A stretch of DNA of 64,000 bases from NCBI GenBank assembly GCA_027452165.1, contig DAIDGX010000023.1, positions 124,001-188,000 of the forward strand. Reading direction: 5' to 3'. The stretch's first letter is position 1; each line of letters starts with the position of its first letter. The notes below the pieces were generated by a model that saw nothing but the letters and a program-made list of their open reading frames with translations, did no database searches and was not told the origin of the DNA. Position numbers and translations under genes: made by a program. Positions 26,732-35,127 of the stretch are shown piece after piece. Source of the DNA: Vulcanimicrobiota bacterium (lineage in GTDB: Bacteria > Vulcanimicrobiota > Vulcanimicrobiia > Vulcanimicrobiales > Vulcanimicrobiaceae).

Positions 26732-28193
26732 CGGGAATTCGCTCGACGCGGATCACGCGGTCGGACTCGACCAAACGACCGAGCACGTCGCCGCCCGAGA
26801 CGACCTTGCCGAAAACGGTAAAACCGTTATCCAAATGATATTGCGGCGAGAGCGTAATGTAGTACTCACTGCCCGCAGAGTCGCGAATCGGCGTTTGCGT
26901 TTTGTCGTCGTAATTCAATCCCATCGAGATGATTCCAGCGTCCTGTTCGAGTGGATTCTCTTCGGCAACAAGCGTGTAGCCCGGGCCCGGTTGCTTGATA
27001 TCGTCCTGTTCGCCGGTCTGCACCACGAAGTCGGGCACGATACGAAACCAACGGTTGTTGTCGAAAAATCCGCGGTTTGTGAGGTTCAAAAAGTTGGCTA
27101 CGGTGAGCGGCGCCCACTCCGGATAGAGCACCACGTAAAAATCGCCCTTGGTCGTGACGAAGCGGAGACGTGGATGGGGGCCATGGGCGGGGTTCACCAT
27201 CTCGCGTGCGGTGCGCGGCAGCAACTCCGGGATCGCGCCGAGTTCGCCGGGCTGCGGAGCCCCGGGCGCGACGGGCATGCGCGGCAACGCCGCGAGTCGC
27301 GCGTACGGATCACGGCGCGGCGACGGAACGTGCACCGACGGCGGGATCGTTTTCCAATGCGCGGTAAAGGCGCCGCCTCCAAGCACCTTGATCGATTCGG
27401 CGGTCTGCTCTTGCACCCGCCATGACGGGTCGTTCAGAAGCGGCTTGAGATCCACCACCGCGCGCTTATCGCCGAGTGCCCCATAGGCGCGCACCGCCTC
27501 GATCCGCACGACCGTATTTCGATCGTGCAGCATCGCGCGCAGAAACGCACGCGGCGTGCGCTTGGCGTAGCCGCGATAGAGCGTCCACATCGCCCGTTCG
27601 CGCACGGACTGGGCGCGATCCCTACGCACGGCGGTCATCAGCGCGGCCGTCGCCACCGGCGCCTGCGCATCGTTCGCAAAGGCAAACAGCGCAATCGCCG
27701 CGCGGCCGCGAACCACCGCCGAACGGTCGCGCGCCAAGGCTTCCACGACGGCGCGCTCCGCACCGCGCTCAGCGGCAGCGGGAAGGCGTTTTGCCGCCTC
27801 GTAGCGCCCGAGGGCGTCGAGCGCCGCCACCCGGACCGCGCCGGACGAGTCGGCGACGGCCAGATGGTCGAGCCGGGCGACATCGCTGCCCCGGCCGATC
27901 AGGCCCAATCCATAGACGCTGAAGGCCCGAACCGGCGCACGGCGGTCCTTCAGGTGCGCCGCGAGCAAGGGGATGCCCGCAGGGAGCTCGGTCCGGCCGA
28001 TCGCGAGGGCTGCTCGTGCCGCGGTCGCCTCGTCGGTCGAGGCCAGGAGCGTGGCAAGGCGCCCATCACAGAGCGATCGCTTTGCCTCGCAGCCGATGAT
28101 CTGGCGCAGCGTGCTTGGCGGCATTGTCCCAAGAAGCAAGCTCGACGCACACGTAACAACGACGGCGCTCGTTAAAGAAGCTCTGAATCGCAC
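26718..28193 (-). CDS. Peptidyl-prolyl cis-trans isomerase (cyclophilin) with N-terminal HEAT repeats
   Basis: Predicted envelope-located foldase of 491 aa. Residues 1-25 form a signal peptide (SAVVVTCASSLLLGTMPP). Residues 50-280 are Ala-rich helical repeats (for example DSSGAVRVAALDALGRY, RDRSAVVRGRAAIALF, WRVQEQTAESIKVLG). From about residue 340 a cyclophilin domain follows: LRFVTTKGDFYVVLYPEWAP, the active-site RIVPDFVVQTGE, GIISMGLNYDD, SEYYITLSPQYHLDNGFTVFGKVVSGGDVL. The catalytic Arg and the QTGE segment are kept. HEAT-cyclophilin fusions are known in other bacteria; a role in assembling secreted or outer-membrane proteins is inference. Confidence 0.9.
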   Translation of the reverse strand: MRFRASLTSAVVVTCASSLLLGTMPPSTLRQIIGCEAKRSLCDGRLATLLASTDEATAARAALAIGRTELPAGIPLLAAHLKDRRAPVRAFSVYGLGLIGRGSDVARLDHLAVADSSGAVRVAALDALGRYEAAKRLPAAAERGAERAVVEALARDRSAVVRGRAAIALFAFANDAQAPVATAALMTAVRRDRAQSVRERAMWTLYRGYAKRTPRAFLRAMLHDRNTVVRIEAVRAYGALGDKRAVVDLKPLLNDPSWRVQEQTAESIKVLGGGAFTAHWKTIPPSVHVPSPRRDPYARLAALPRMPVAPGAPQPGELGAIPELLPRTAREMVNPAHGPHPRLRFVTTKGDFYVVLYPEWAPLTVANFLNLTNRGFFDNNRWFRIVPDFVVQTGEQDDIKQPGPGYTLVAEENPLEQDAGIISMGLNYDDKTQTPIRDSAGSEYYITLSPQYHLDNGFTVFGKVVSGGDVLGRLVESDRVIRVERIPDANL

Positions 28194-28249
28194 GCTCTAC
28201 CCCCAACCAATAAGCCCGGCACTGCGTTTAAGTATATGCAGAACAACCT

Positions 28250-28266
28250 CAGACCTCCCCGGTCTG
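28250..28266 (+). other. Short hairpin in the leader of the KGG-repeat gene
   Basis: CAGACC-TCCCC-GGTCTG, a 6-bp stem with 5-base loop, ends 25 bp before the chosen start of the KGG-repeat gene. It could form in its 5' untranslated region. The 98-bp gap (28194-28291) also holds an A/T-rich TTTAAGTATATG stretch at 28227-28238 that could carry a -10 element; I could not find a convincing -35. Confidence 0.3.
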
Positions 28267-28291
28267 TGAAGATATGCAAGAGAGAGCACGT

Positions 28292-28639
28292 ATGTCTAGC
28301 CCAGATGCCCCCAAAAAAACCAGCGGCATGTCCGTCCGCGAAGCCGGCCAAAAAGGCGGAGAAACGGTCAAACGTAAGTACGGCCCCGAGTTCTACGAAC
28401 AGATCGGCCGTAAAGGCGGTCTTGCAACAAAGCAGGCGCACGGTCACGAATTCTACGAGCAGATCGGTAAGAAGGGTGGGAAGAAAGGCGGCGAAGCAAC
28501 GCGCGATCGCTATGGCCCTGACTTCTACGAACGCATCGGACAAAAAGGTGGCCAAAAAGTTAAGCAACTCATCGAAGAAGGCAAACGAGCCGCTGCGGCA
28601 GCTCGCGCTACCGCTGAGCCCGAGGAGCGCGCGAGCTAA
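28292..28639 (+). CDS. KGG-repeat stress protein (GsiB/Con-10-like)
   Basis: A 115-aa, highly charged and probably largely disordered protein composed of tandem KGG repeats of about 20 residues: GQKGGETVKRKYGPEFYEQI, GRKGGLATKQAHGHEFYEQI, GKKGGKKGGEATRDRYGPDF and a final GQKGG. Family members (GsiB in Bacillus subtilis, Con-10) are induced by general stress, desiccation or sporulation. I used the ATG at 28292, with GAGAGAG upstream; an ATG at 28274 is also possible and would add six residues. No sigma-B-type partner is nearby. The next gene begins 13 bp beyond the stop. Confidence 0.85.
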   Translation: MSSPDAPKKTSGMSVREAGQKGGETVKRKYGPEFYEQIGRKGGLATKQAHGHEFYEQIGKKGGKKGGEATRDRYGPDFYERIGQKGGQKVKQLIEEGKRAAAAARATAEPEERAS

Positions 28640-28652
28640 GATTGCGCTCGTG

Positions 28653-29384
28653 ATGGCGACGAGCCTCGTGCTCGCCGCCATCGCACCGCTCGCTTCCTCC
28701 GCCACGCCCCCATCGGCCCCCTCGTACGTGCCGATGGGAACCCGCCTGACGTTCGTGCTGGACGGCACGATTTCGTCGGCTTCGTCGCATGCAAACGACG
28801 TTGTGGACGCGCATCTCGAGAAGCCGATCGCGCTCGGTGGCAAAACCGTTGTCCCGGCCGGCACACCGATCCAGATTCGCGTTCTCGACGCAAGTCCGGC
28901 ATCGAATCCCGACATCTACGGCTTCGTCGATATCTTTTTCGGCCCGCTGCGCCTCGCGGACGGCGCCGTGCTGCCACTGAGCGCCCCGAGCGGCCATCTC
29001 ACGGTTGACCCGAGCGCCGGCCATCAATCGACCGTCGGGGTCGAGAACACGATCGGTGACATCTTCGTTCCGACGTTTCTCTATCATGTGTTTCGCAAAG
29101 GACGCAACTTTACGCTCACGCCCGGCGCCAAGATCCACGCGCTTACCGGCGCGCGCCTCGACCTCGCGAGCGACGGAACCCTCGCAATCGTCACCCCTGC
29201 GCCGCTGATCAACGATAACGACGGTATGCCGCGCTCGTCGTTCCCCGCGGTACAACTGGCGACGCCGGGGGGAAATCCCGGGGAGGCGCCGGTACCAGGT
29301 CTGCATCCCTCGGCGATGCCGACTCGCACGCCCTACCCGGGCGAGCCGACCCCGCCGCCGATCGACCAAACTCCGCCGCCCTAA
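28653..29384 (+). CDS. Exported protein of unknown function, proline-rich C-terminus
   Basis: A 243-aa protein with a hydrophobic start (ATSLVLAAIAPLASSA, signal-peptide-like though without a positive charge unless translation begins upstream). It has a beta-rich core (GTRLTFVLDGTISSASSHANDVV, GGKTVVPAGTPIQIRVLDA, GHLTVDPSAGHQSTVG) and a 50-residue Pro/Thr/Gly-rich tail (GNPGEAPVPGLHPSAMPTRTP, ending PPPIDQTPPP). I do not recognise the fold. ATG 28653 or GTG 28650. It sits between the KGG-repeat gene and another exported protein gene, 28 bp away, likely as one unit. Confidence 0.75.
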   Translation: MATSLVLAAIAPLASSATPPSAPSYVPMGTRLTFVLDGTISSASSHANDVVDAHLEKPIALGGKTVVPAGTPIQIRVLDASPASNPDIYGFVDIFFGPLRLADGAVLPLSAPSGHLTVDPSAGHQSTVGVENTIGDIFVPTFLYHVFRKGRNFTLTPGAKIHALTGARLDLASDGTLAIVTPAPLINDNDGMPRSSFPAVQLATPGGNPGEAPVPGLHPSAMPTRTPYPGEPTPPPIDQTPPP

Positions 29385-29411
29385 CGGCATCAACCACGAA
29401 GGAGAGGCCCC

Positions 29412-30080
29412 GTGTTACGACGTTTTCTCGCCGCCGCCATAGCATTTGCTGCGATGGCAACGACCGGTACGCTCGCCGCCGCAAAACTCTCATCGAAACC
29501 GCAAGGCACCGAAGTCGCCTTCGTCGCCGGCGTTCAAAAAGATCTGACCGCACGCTTCGCAACCCCCGCCGAAGCCGAGAAAGCCGGCTACATTCGCTTT
29601 ACGAACGAAGACGATACCGGGTCGATCAGCTATACGAACCTTACCTGGAACTCGCCCGATCCGCAGCACCCCTGCCAGCTGTGGTATAGCGTGAAGGGTC
29701 AACTTCTGGGCGCCGACTACTGCGTTCCGGCGGCGCATCAGGCAAAGGCGCCGTCGCTCTGGGGCGTTAACCCGCAGCGCTGGCAGATCTTTGGCGCACA
29801 CGTGCATTACATCTATGCAGACGCCATGGGGACGCTCGTGTACGGCCATGCGACGAGCGTAAAAAAATTCACGGCCGCGGGCGGAAATCTGGAGGATCCG
29901 AAGCCCGCAACGATCGCAAAAATGGGCCTGGTCAAGAGCGCCGCTCAGGTGAAGCGCGTCTTCCTCTTCCCGCATCTGTGGGACTTGGAAGTTTGGGTCC
30001 TACCGAACCCGAACGGCGCCTTCGCCGATAAGAATCCCAACGTCAAACCGTCCAAAAATGCGAGCACGATGGGTATGTAA
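29412..30080 (+). CDS. Exported protein of unknown function
   Basis: A 222-aa secreted protein starting with GTG, preceded by a GAAGGAGAGG ribosome site at a good spacing. Signal peptide: FLAAAIAFAAMATTGTLAAA. The mature part contains QKDLTARFATPAEAEKAGYIRF, a Cys pair (PCQLWYSV and ADYCVP), and a His/Trp-rich region (LWGVNPQRWQIFGAHVHYIY, FLFPHLWDLEVWVLPNPNGAF). The aromatic and His content would suit a small-molecule or metal-binding periplasmic protein, but I recognise no family. Its stop is followed by two facing terminators. Confidence 0.75.
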   Translation: MLRRFLAAAIAFAAMATTGTLAAAKLSSKPQGTEVAFVAGVQKDLTARFATPAEAEKAGYIRFTNEDDTGSISYTNLTWNSPDPQHPCQLWYSVKGQLLGADYCVPAAHQAKAPSLWGVNPQRWQIFGAHVHYIYADAMGTLVYGHATSVKKFTAAGGNLEDPKPATIAKMGLVKSAAQVKRVFLFPHLWDLEVWVLPNPNGAFADKNPNVKPSKNASTMGM

Positions 30081-30100
30081 AAACGGGGCGCTCTGCGCCC
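30078..30100 (-). terminator. Terminator for rpoD (minus strand)
   Basis: A GGGGCGC-TCT-GCGCCCC hairpin (30084-30100), which on the minus strand is followed by CGTTTTT at 30083-30078. It lies 55 bp beyond the rpoD stop. It overlaps the very end of the plus-strand exported protein gene, whose stop codon sits beside the T-run. Confidence 0.75.
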
Positions 30101-30124
30101 CGGCTGATCGGGTTATTCGCGTGA

Positions 30125-30155
30125 CCCCGCAAAGCTTCGCTTTGCGGGGTTTTTT
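30125..30155 (+). terminator. Terminator for the exported-protein gene (plus strand)
   Basis: CCCCGCAAAGC-TTCG-CTTTGCGGGG with T6 (30150-30155) on the plus strand. Perfect 11-bp stem and stable UUCG-type loop. It faces the rpoD terminator across about 25 bp and touches the rpoD stop codon. Confidence 0.92.
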
Positions 30156-31315
30156 CATTCGTTTGACCAGTAGTCTTTAAGGGCTTTGCCACGGCTCGGA
30201 TGGCGCAATTTGCGCAGCGCCTTCGCCTCGATCTGTCGGATGCGTTCGCGCGTGACGCCGAACTCCTGGCCCACCTCTTCGAGCGTGCGCTGGTGGCCGT
30301 CTTCCAGGCCGAAGCGCAGCACGAGCACTTTGCGCTCGCGCTCGGTAAGATTTTGCAGCACGTCCTGCATCTTCTCTTTAAGCAGCATCACCGACGCGGC
30401 CTCGGCCGGCGCAACGGCTTCCTGATCCTCGATGAAATCGCCGAGGTGCGAATCTTCCTCTTCGCCGATCGGCGTCTCGAGCGAGATCGGTTCCTGCGAG
30501 ATCTTCATCACCTCGCGTACCTTCTCGGGGGTCAGCGCCATCGCTTCGGCGATCTCTTCGACCGAAGGTTCGCGCCCAAGCTCCTGAAGTAGTTGGCGCG
30601 AGATCTTGATCAAACGATTGATCGTCTCGACCATGTGCACCGGGATACGGATCGTGCGTGCTTGATCCGCGAGCGCGCGGGTAATCGCCTGGCGAATCCA
30701 CCAGGTTGCGTAGGTGGAGAACTTGTAGCCTTTGCGATAATCGAATTTCTCGACGGCGCGGATCAGGCCCAAATTCCCCTCCTGGATCAGGTCCAGAAAG
30801 AGCATGCCGCGGCCGACGTACTTCTTCGCGATCGACACCACCAAGCGCAGGTTTGCTTCGGTGAGTTGGCGCTTGGCATCGTCACCGTCGGTGACGATGC
30901 GTGAGTCGGCCGTGCCGTTCTTTTGCAATTCCAATTCGCCCGCTTCGATGCGCATCGCAAGCGATTTCTCTTGCTCCATCGAGAGCAGTGGAACGCGGCC
31001 AATCTCCTTGAGATACATCCGAACCGGATCGTCCAGGGAGAGCCCGTCGGGTATCGGCTCCTCTTCCCCAGCCTCGGCTTCGGGCTTCTCTTCTTTCTGC
31101 TCATCGACGATCTCGATGCCGGCCGTCGTGATCTCTTCGAAGAGTCCGTCGATCTCGTCGGGGTTAACATCGTCGAGCGCGTCGAACGCGGTGTTGATCT
31201 CTTCGTACGATAACGAACCACGCTGCTTGCCGCGTGCAATCAGCTTCTTTTTGAGTTCATCCAGCGTCAACGTCGGCTGTTGTGTTTCGGCTACCGCGGC
31301 CTTCTTGCGTGGCAC
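30155..31315 (-). CDS. rpoD: Primary RNA polymerase sigma factor (sigma-70)
   Basis: Directs RNA polymerase to housekeeping promoters. At 386 aa it has a short sigma 1.1 (residues 1-75), then the acidic linker [14 protein letters not shown], region 1.2 ([21 protein letters not shown]), region 2 ([39 protein letters not shown]), region 3 ([17 protein letters not shown]), and region 4 ([39 protein letters not shown]). Start: GTG at 31315 with AGGGGGTGA about 9 bp upstream. It is 78 bp downstream of dnaG on the same strand, a normal dnaG-rpoD arrangement. Confidence 0.97.
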   Translation of the reverse strand: MPRKKAAVAETQQPTLTLDELKKKLIARGKQRGSLSYEEINTAFDALDDVNPDEIDGLFEEITTAGIEIVDEQKEEKPEAEAGEEEPIPDGLSLDDPVRMYLKEIGRVPLLSMEQEKSLAMRIEAGELELQKNGTADSRIVTDGDDAKRQLTEANLRLVVSIAKKYVGRGMLFLDLIQEGNLGLIRAVEKFDYRKGYKFSTYATWWIRQAITRALADQARTIRIPVHMVETINRLIKISRQLLQELGREPSVEEIAEAMALTPEKVREVMKISQEPISLETPIGEEEDSHLGDFIEDQEAVAPAEAASVMLLKEKMQDVLQNLTERERKVLVLRFGLEDGHQRTLEEVGQEFGVTRERIRQIEAKALRKLRHPSRGKALKDYWSNE

Positions 31316-31393
31316 TCGCTCGTCACCCCCTTTCCCTCGAACATCCGCGCGCTTGCGCGGGGACTCGCTTACATTAGACTCGTTAATTTGCGT

Positions 31394-33214
31394 TTACTTC
31401 TTTAGTTTCAGCTTTGCCGCCTCGAACTGCTCCAGCAGGTCGTGCGGTACCGGTTGCCCGGCTAGGAACATTTCGTCAATCGAGCGGGACAGCGCGGCAT
31501 AACGTGCCTCGTCATCCTCTCGCTGCAACCGCTCGACGACGCGGTCGAGATGCGCACGGCGCTCCGCCGCATCGCCATACCGCACGATCGAACTGCGATC
31601 GCGCGCCCCGAGCGAGGTGAGCACATGGAGCGCCTCCTCGTCCTGCGCGCACGCGGCGAACACGTCGGCGGTCTCGCGCAGCCCGTCGGCCTGCGCCACG
31701 ATCGCCTCGTATGCCCGTCGATAGAGCTCGTTGCGGAATCGCCGTGGAGCGATGCGCTCGCCGTATTCGCGCACGAGCGTCGGGTCTTCAAGCACGATGC
31801 CCAAGACCTCTCGCTCGAACGAGAGCGGTTCGAGATGCACACCCGCACCGGACCGCCGATGGACCGGCGTGTGGCGGCTGCCGGCTCCGGCAGCGTTCTC
31901 ACGCGGGCCGAAATTGGCGGCATTCGCGAGGAACCGGCTATTCCGAAGGTCGTCCACGTTCACCTTCAGCCGCCCGGCGACATAGACACGCCAGCGGTCC
32001 CATTCTTCACGCGGGGTTAACTCGCGGATGATCGCCTCGGCCTTTCGGGCTATGGCCGACGGCGACTCGAAACCAGAGTTCAGACCGTCGATACGCTGGT
32101 CCAGTTTGTACTCGACCGAGGGTTTGGCGCTCGCCAGCAGGGTTCTGAAGGCCTCCGCGCCGCGCGTTCGCACGAAGCTATCGGGGTCGTCGCCGTCCGG
32201 CAGCGTCACGATTCGGACGCTCGAACCCGTGTGCTCGATTACCTTAGATGCGATATCGATCGCTTTGGTTGCGGCGTTGCTGCCCGCCGCGTCGGCATCG
32301 AAGCAGAGATACACAAACTCGGCATACTTGCGCAGCTCTGCCGCTTGCTTCTCGGTAAATGCCGTGCCCAGGGCGGCGACGGCGCTTTCAATCCCGGCCT
32401 GATGCAACGCGATGCAGTCAAGGTAGCCCTCCACCACCACGAGCGTTTTGTCACGTTGCGCTGCTCGTCGCGCGACGTTGAGCGCGAAGAGGTGATCACC
32501 TTTGGTATAGACGGGCGTCGTCGAGGTATTGAGATACTTGGGCTCGCTCTCGTCGAGGGCGCGGCCGCCGAAGGCGATGACCTCACCCGTCGTCGCGTAC
32601 GTCGGCACCATGAGCCGATTGCGGTAGAAGTCGTAGTAGCCGCCACGTTGCGAGGGTTTGACCAACCCGGCCTTGGCCGCAAGCGCGAGATCGACGCCGC
32701 GCTCGCGCAACTCGTCGGTGAGGCCGCTCCAGCCTTCAGGGGCGTATCCGAGCGTAAACTTCTCGATCGTCGCCGGCGAGAACCCGCGCCGTTCGCAGTA
32801 CGCTCGCGCGTCGGTTCCTTCGCTACCGCGAAGCATGCGCGCGAAGTATGCGGCGGCAACCTGGTTTGCTTCGTAGATCGCTTCGCGTTCGTTGCGCGCG
32901 CGCGCAGCGCGCGGATCTTCGGCTTCGAGCTCGATGCCCGCTTTGCTCGCAAGCACGCGAACCGCCTCGGGGAAGGGCAGGTTCTCCAGCTTCTGGACGA
33001 AGGCGATGACGTCGCCCCCGGCGCCGCAACCGAAGCATTTGAAGAACCCGCGGTCGGGGTGCACGTGAAACGACGGCGTCTTCTCGCCGTGGAACGGGCA
33101 CAAGCCGATGAGATCGTTCCCGCGCTTTTTTAGCGAAACGTATTGGCCGATGAAGGTCCCGATGTCGATTCGCGCGTGAATTTCGCGAGCGACACCTTGG
33201 TCGAAGCGCGCCAT
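31394..33214 (-). CDS. dnaG: DNA primase
   Basis: Synthesises RNA primers for replication. The product (606 aa from the ATG at 33214, which follows GGGGAGA at a good spacing) has the N-terminal zinc ribbon (IGLCPFHGEKTPSF, FKCFGCGAGGDVIAF), the RNA polymerase domain with RGGYYDFYRNRLMVP, the Toprim core (TLVVVEGYLDCIALHQ, YLCFDADAAG) and a C-terminal helical domain that binds DnaB. A codon at 33241 would add nine residues and is less likely. It is upstream of rpoD, and the HD-phosphohydrolase gene is divergent with a 67-bp gap. Confidence 0.97.
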   Translation of the reverse strand: MARFDQGVAREIHARIDIGTFIGQYVSLKKRGNDLIGLCPFHGEKTPSFHVHPDRGFFKCFGCGAGGDVIAFVQKLENLPFPEAVRVLASKAGIELEAEDPRAARARNEREAIYEANQVAAAYFARMLRGSEGTDARAYCERRGFSPATIEKFTLGYAPEGWSGLTDELRERGVDLALAAKAGLVKPSQRGGYYDFYRNRLMVPTYATTGEVIAFGGRALDESEPKYLNTSTTPVYTKGDHLFALNVARRAAQRDKTLVVVEGYLDCIALHQAGIESAVAALGTAFTEKQAAELRKYAEFVYLCFDADAAGSNAATKAIDIASKVIEHTGSSVRIVTLPDGDDPDSFVRTRGAEAFRTLLASAKPSVEYKLDQRIDGLNSGFESPSAIARKAEAIIRELTPREEWDRWRVYVAGRLKVNVDDLRNSRFLANAANFGPRENAAGAGSRHTPVHRRSGAGVHLEPLSFEREVLGIVLEDPTLVREYGERIAPRRFRNELYRRAYEAIVAQADGLRETADVFAACAQDEEALHVLTSLGARDRSSIVRYGDAAERRAHLDRVVERLQREDDEARYAALSRSIDEMFLAGQPVPHDLLEQFEAAKLKLKK

Positions 33215-33281
33215 GGTGGTTCTCCCCTGATTCGGAGCCAAACGGAGAATCCTAGCGCCGGACGAACCTTTCGGGGGCAGC

Positions 33282-34496
33282 GTGAAGAGAATTTTCGATC
33301 CCGTTCACTCTTTCATCGAGCTCACCCCCGCTGAAGCGCGGCTGCTCGACTTGCCGCCCATGCAGCGCCTGCGCCGCCTGCGTCAGCTGGGGCTCGCCTA
33401 TTTTGCCTTTCCCTCCGCCGAGCACTCGCGCTTCACCCACGCACTCGGCGCGCTTGCAATGGGCACGCGCGCCTTCGACGAGCTTCTTCGCTCGAGCGGC
33501 GACCATGTACCGCACGCAACGGAGCGCACCTATCAGCGGCGTTTGGTGCGCTGCGCCCTCTTGCTGCACGACATCGGCCATGGCCCGTTCAGTCATGCCT
33601 GCGAGGCAGTGCTCGGCATCCATCATGAAGAGCGCACCCACGAGATGCTGCGCCTGCCCGAGATGCGTGCCGGTATCGAGGCGCTCGACGTGGATCCCGA
33701 TCACGTACTCGGGTTGATCGTCGGCGATCCCGCGACGCCGTACCCCGCGCTACGCGAACTCGTCAGCGGGCCGAACCTCGATGCGGACCGCATGGATTAT
33801 CTGCTGCGCGACGCCTATTTCACCGGGGTCGCGAGCGGCCGCTACGACGCAGACCAATTGATCGCGTCGCTACGGCTCTTCGAGCACGGCGGACGCCTTG
33901 CCGTCGGCATCGACGCACGAGGAACCGTCGCACTCGAATCGTTCGTGGTGGCGCGTTACATGATGTTCGCGTCGGTCTATTTCCACCACACGACGCGCAT
34001 GTTCGAGCGCGTGCTGCAGGACGTGCTGCGCGAGCTCTGGCCCGATCCGCGTACGCTCGATCCGATCGACGAGTACCTTCGATGGGATGATTTCCGGGTG
34101 CTCAACGAGTTGCGCGATCGCGAGAGCGAGGCGGCGCGCGCGCTGCGCGAGCGCCACCGTGTGTATGTGATCGTCGCCGAGTTCAACGCCGAGCGCGATT
34201 TACGTGCTTTCGAACGCTGTGACGCGGCGCTACGGGAACGATATGGCACCGACGCCGTGTGGGCCGACGAGCAGTCGCAGGTGATGCATCGCCTGCCGCT
34301 GGGCGCTGACGACCCGCGCTCGACGGTCTGGGTTGGCACGCCCGCCGGACCGCTCGATGCGCGGCGGGCGTCCGACCTCATCGCCAAACTCTCCGGTAAG
34401 GCCTATTGGCGTAAGCTCTTCGTGCGGCGGGATCGCGCGGGCATCGACGATGCGCGCGCGATCTGTGCCAAGATCATCGCCGAAAGCCGTCAGTAA
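33282..34496 (+). CDS. HD-domain phosphohydrolase, dGTPase/SAMHD1-like
   Basis: A 404-aa HD-superfamily metal-dependent phosphohydrolase. The N-terminus is KRIFDPVHSFIELTPAE, followed by the motif set RFTHALGALAMG (metal His), LLHDIGHGPFSH (HD pair) and LDADRMDYLLRD (last Asp). This order is that of the dNTPase/SAMHD1-like YdhJ-type family, which removes triphosphate from dGTP or related nucleotides. The C-terminal part (about 280-404) is not recognised beyond that family. It is divergent from dnaG. Its end overlaps the convergent repeat-protein gene by 7 bp. Substrate and nucleotide specificity are not shown by the sequence. Confidence 0.9.
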   Translation: MKRIFDPVHSFIELTPAEARLLDLPPMQRLRRLRQLGLAYFAFPSAEHSRFTHALGALAMGTRAFDELLRSSGDHVPHATERTYQRRLVRCALLLHDIGHGPFSHACEAVLGIHHEERTHEMLRLPEMRAGIEALDVDPDHVLGLIVGDPATPYPALRELVSGPNLDADRMDYLLRDAYFTGVASGRYDADQLIASLRLFEHGGRLAVGIDARGTVALESFVVARYMMFASVYFHHTTRMFERVLQDVLRELWPDPRTLDPIDEYLRWDDFRVLNELRDRESEAARALRERHRVYVIVAEFNAERDLRAFERCDAALRERYGTDAVWADEQSQVMHRLPLGADDPRSTVWVGTPAGPLDARRASDLIAKLSGKAYWRKLFVRRDRAGIDDARAICAKIIAESRQ

Positions 34497-35017
34497 CCGC
34501 GGGCCCGCGCGAACTGCTCGGCCGCGGCGATCTCGCTGCGCGCCGCCTGCATATCGCGAATCGCATTCACGCGATGGCCGCCGTAATCGCGCTGATCGCC
34601 GTTGAGTTGATCGATCAGACGCTCGACGTAGCCAGCGACACGCGCCATATCGATGTTGCTGCCGCGCTGCGTGCGCGTGCCGCGATTCGCATCGGCATCA
34701 CCGATCGATCCGAGGCTGCGGATGCACGCCGGGTTTTCGTGATCGTTTTCAATCGCATACTGCGCGGCCGCGTAGAGTTCGCCCCGCGCGTTCGCGAGGT
34801 CTCGAATCGCGTTCGCCTTATGGCCGCCGTAGTCGCGCTGATCGTGCGTGAGGCGATCGATCGTGCCGTCAAGGCGGTCGTGAACGCGGCGTATGTTCGT
34901 ATTGCTGGCGCAGTCCGTGCGCGCTGCGGCGGGGAGCGCCGTCGCAGCGAACGCCGTAACGCCGGCCGCCACCGCCGTCGCGAGCACGAGCCCGCCAAAT
35001 CGTTGAGAAAGCTGCAT
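34490..35017 (-). CDS. Exported protein with two QRDYGGH repeats, function unknown
   Basis: A 175-aa protein with a signal peptide (GGLVLATAVAAGVTAFAATALPAAA). The mature part has two copies of one motif: HDQRDYGGHKANAIRDLANARGE and NGDQRDYGGHRVNAIRDMQAARSE, separated by a loop containing two Cys. Each copy is amphipathic helix, so a helical hairpin bundle is likely. Start ATG at 35017 follows GGAGG with 7 bp spacing; an in-frame codon at 35110 would add 31 residues with no homology. I know no named family. The gene is convergent with the HD phosphohydrolase, and 110 bp lies between it and ppdK. Confidence 0.85.
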   Translation of the reverse strand: MQLSQRFGGLVLATAVAAGVTAFAATALPAAARTDCASNTNIRRVHDRLDGTIDRLTHDQRDYGGHKANAIRDLANARGELYAAAQYAIENDHENPACIRSLGSIGDADANRGTRTQRGSNIDMARVAGYVERLIDQLNGDQRDYGGHRVNAIRDMQAARSEIAAAEQFARARGY

Positions 35018-35127
35018 TCCTGAACCTCCGTGAAAGACGCTGATGGACGAGACAACGCTACCGATACGACGCGGGTTCCGGCTGCACTGCCGGAACCCGC
35101 GAACTCTCACGCCGCTCTAACCGAGCC

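Noticed and set aside
28513-28652. Upstream start for the exported protein inside the KGG-repeat gene
   Set aside because: It would overlap the KGG gene by over 120 bp in another frame, and the extra residues are only KGG antiframe sequence. The ATG at 28653 is kept.
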